64,000 nucleotides of DNA from CAKZNE01 sp002695025 (lineage in GTDB: Bacteria > Bacteroidota > Bacteroidia > Flavobacteriales > Schleiferiaceae): assembly GCA_913043285.1 (NCBI GenBank), contig CAJWML010000007.1, positions 62,001 to 126,000 of the forward strand, written 5' to 3'. Shown one piece after another: positions 62,450 to 64,000 of this stretch. The notes under the pieces were generated by a model, which made no database searches, was not told the DNA's origin, and was given only the letters and a program-made list of their open reading frames with translations. Positions within the stretch are counted from its first letter, which is position 1; each line of letters starts with the position of its first letter. Both the position numbers and the translations under genes were made by a program.

Positions 62450-63861
62450 AAGGATTGCAGGAATTGGATGAGCTGATCCCGTTCTGCTGCTGAAAGTTCC
62501 AACACTTTTTCTTTGGCAGCTTTGGCTTCACCATCGTGCCAGAGAACAGCCTCCATGAGATTATGGGCCCGGCCATCATGCAGGTAACGGGTATGATCGT
62601 TAACTACGGAAAATAAACCTATGCCCCATAAAGGAGGGGTACGCCATTCGCTTCCGGAGGCCTCGTAATCTTCAATACCGTCCGCCAGACCCGGGCCCAT
62701 ATCATGCAGTAAAAGATCGGTATAGGGACGAATGGTCTTATTGGAAAAGGCTTTCATCTCCGGGTGTTGGTCCGTTACCATTTTAGGGATATGACAATGA
62801 TTACACCCTATCTGGTTAAAAAGAAGCTTACCGGCCTTTACCTCCGGCTTGTCCAGATTCCTGCGTGCAGGCACAGCCAGGCTGCGTACATATAGCACTA
62901 CTTTATCCAGGTCCTCATCTTCAATTTCAGGTGATCCCCCGTTGGGCGCATCGGCACAGGCCTGCTGTCCCTGGGCGCAATTCTCATTGGGGTATACCCA
63001 AGTGGTGATACCCATATCACCGTTAAAGGCGGCAGCCGTCTGCTGGAGAACATCTGGTTGGTTGGCTTTCCAGCCAAAGCGGCCTACCGTCCTTTGTTGT
63101 TGAACTTCGCTCCATACGTAGTTAGGCCTTCCACTTATGCCGTCACCATCCAGATCATCAGGATCGGACCAGCTGAGGAGCTGCTGTTCACTGATGGCTT
63201 CCAGAAAGCCGAGACCGATTACCTGGTTGGCCACACGTGGTGAGATTTGTATATCACCTTCCAGTGGGCCGTAGGAAAGATCAGATATCTGGTATTGAGG
63301 TTGATGTAAAGTGTAAGGGGTACCATCCTTAAACTGACCGGTGATGGTTTGGTAGCTTATGTTCATGGAGCCCTCGGCATTTACTCCACCAATAGCGCGG
63401 TCCTGTAGCTGCCCTCCGTAATGAAGGTCACCGGTTTGCTGACCGTTTACCTTCCGTGCAGCTTTGGTGATGCGGTACAGGAGTCCGGTTCCCTTTTCGT
63501 CAGGGGAGCCGGGCGGACGCCCACGGCCATCCTTAAAGTGGCAGCCGGAACAGGCCCGTGAGTTGAATAAGGGTCCAAGCCCATCCCGCGCAGTAGTGGA
63601 GGAAGGGGCCTGAACCCAGTTTTGATTAAAGAAGGAATTGCCTACAAAGAACCGCAGTTCATCATCTCCCTCTAAGCCGTCAATCTGAAAACCAAAGGCA
63701 TTGGGCCCATCGTTAAAAACGGTGCCCGGACCAGCGGAGAGTATTTCATCCTGATCAGTAGCAGTGGTGCCGGTAGTATCCTGGTCTTTTTCGCAGGATA
63801 CCAGGGCAATTGTTGCCATGACCAGCCCAAAGAGTTTTGCTGTGACCCCTGGTTTGTGCAT
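62446..63861 (-). CDS. Dihaem oxidoreductase (DHOR/DUF1111 family)
   Basis: 471 residues from the ATG at 63861; the longer frame reaches 63984 but runs over the upstream gene's end. Signal peptide or lipoprotein anchor ending LVSC (near 22). Two CXXCH haem sites: SRACSGCHFKDGRG and GCNHCHIPKM. The family is linked to imelysin and thiol or peroxide chemistry in the periplasm. It precedes the imelysin gene (4-base overlap) and follows the partial gene by 10 bases. Confidence 0.93.
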   Translation of the reverse strand: MHKPGVTAKLFGLVMATIALVSCEKDQDTTGTTATDQDEILSAGPGTVFNDGPNAFGFQIDGLEGDDELRFFVGNSFFNQNWVQAPSSTTARDGLGPLFNSRACSGCHFKDGRGRPPGSPDEKGTGLLYRITKAARKVNGQQTGDLHYGGQLQDRAIGGVNAEGSMNISYQTITGQFKDGTPYTLHQPQYQISDLSYGPLEGDIQISPRVANQVIGLGFLEAISEQQLLSWSDPDDLDGDGISGRPNYVWSEVQQQRTVGRFGWKANQPDVLQQTAAAFNGDMGITTWVYPNENCAQGQQACADAPNGGSPEIEDEDLDKVVLYVRSLAVPARRNLDKPEVKAGKLLFNQIGCNHCHIPKMVTDQHPEMKAFSNKTIRPYTDLLLHDMGPGLADGIEDYEASGSEWRTPPLWGIGLFSVVNDHTRYLHDGRAHNLMEAVLWHDGEAKAAKEKVLELSAAERDQLIQFLQSL

Positions 63862-63871
63862 AGCTCCTCTT

Positions 63872-64000
63872 TTATTCAGGTAGTTCAGTTGAGATGGAAA
63901 TACCCAAAGCGGCAGCAGCTTCGGCAATTTTATCACCTTGTTCCTGTAAAGAACGTACGGTGCGCATGATAGGACCATCACCACTTACGGTTTCCTGGGT
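63872..64000 (-). CDS. C-terminal end of an upstream gene, possibly a second imelysin-like protein
   Basis: On the reverse strand the window edge is open for 42 codons and stops with TAA at 63872-63874. The end reads RTVRSLQEQGDKIAEAAAALG, then ISISTELPE. The helical 'aaALGi' ending resembles imelysin C-termini, and dihaem genes are often flanked by two imelysin genes, but the piece is short. It lies 10 bases upstream of the dihaem gene start and is probably the first known gene of that operon. Confidence 0.5.
   Translation of the reverse strand, partial: TQETVSGDGPIMRTVRSLQEQGDKIAEAAAALGISISTELPE

Noticed and set aside
1..64000. tRNA, rRNA, CRISPR or mobile element
   Set aside because: No cloverleaf, repeat-spacer pattern, transposase or terminal inverted repeats were seen on reading; absence is by eye only.

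Overview
The window looks like chromosomal DNA of a gliding-type Bacteroidota, most likely order Flavobacteriales. The evidence is gldF/gldG, a PorQ-type type IX secretion gene, a protein with a type IX C-terminal sorting domain, many OM beta-barrels and 'carboxypeptidase-like regulatory plus barrel' proteins, the Bacteroidota -7 promoter motif TAnnTTTG in front of many genes, and few obvious Shine-Dalgarno sites. The exact genus cannot be read from the sequence. No rRNA, tRNA, CRISPR array, insertion sequence or phage gene was recognised.

Layout. 0-3.5 kb: a truncated secreted protein, aspartate kinase and an OlsF-like double acyltransferase. 3.6-11.7 kb, the least ordinary stretch, all on +: a hexahaem cytochrome with a P460-like N-terminal region, an LpxR-family lipid A deacylase, a trypsin-like protease without signal peptide, then (after a hairpin) a subtilisin-like protease without signal peptide overlapping a 736-residue secreted protein I do not recognise. 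11.8-16 kb: histone-deacetylase-like amidohydrolase, pheT, yggS. 16-20.5 kb: a four-gene envelope operon (DUF5686-type OM protein, two LVIVD-type lipoproteins, a beta-barrel). 20.5-24.4 kb: DEDDh/GIY-YIG protein, then phoH-purC-barrel. 24.5-31 kb: SAM hydrolase, small monooxygenase, gldF, gldG, DUF4340 protein, dnaN, phosphoesterase. 31-43.3 kb: barrel protein, pruA, MORN-like protein, yaaA, DUF6089 protein, beta-helix lipoprotein, rpmE, GlmU-like protein, lon, porQ, cmk. 43.3-48.3 kb: the rsfS-ftsH-LUD-cdsA-psd-ACBP operon. 48.4-55.7 kb: birA, SRPBCC, pyrE, nudix, coaD, ddl, DUF4168, DUF4197, dinB, Rrf2. 55.7-64 kb: a T9SS-exported choice-of-anchor I protein and a leftward operon of (partial gene)-dihaem oxidoreductase-imelysin-HTTM-TonB receptor.

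How it fits together. Much of the window is core metabolism, replication and proteostasis, mixed with envelope building: phospholipids (cdsA, psd, ACBP), aminolipids (OlsF-like), lipid A trimming (LpxR), peptidoglycan precursors (ddl), gliding (GldFG) and type IX export (PorQ). The two places most worth following up are the leaderless protease pair with its large partner (7.6-11.7 kb) and the imelysin/dihaem/HTTM/TonB operon (57.6-64 kb), which looks like an envelope iron or metal uptake system containing a putative gamma-carboxylase-like membrane enzyme. Function statements come from motifs and family knowledge; no database search was run.
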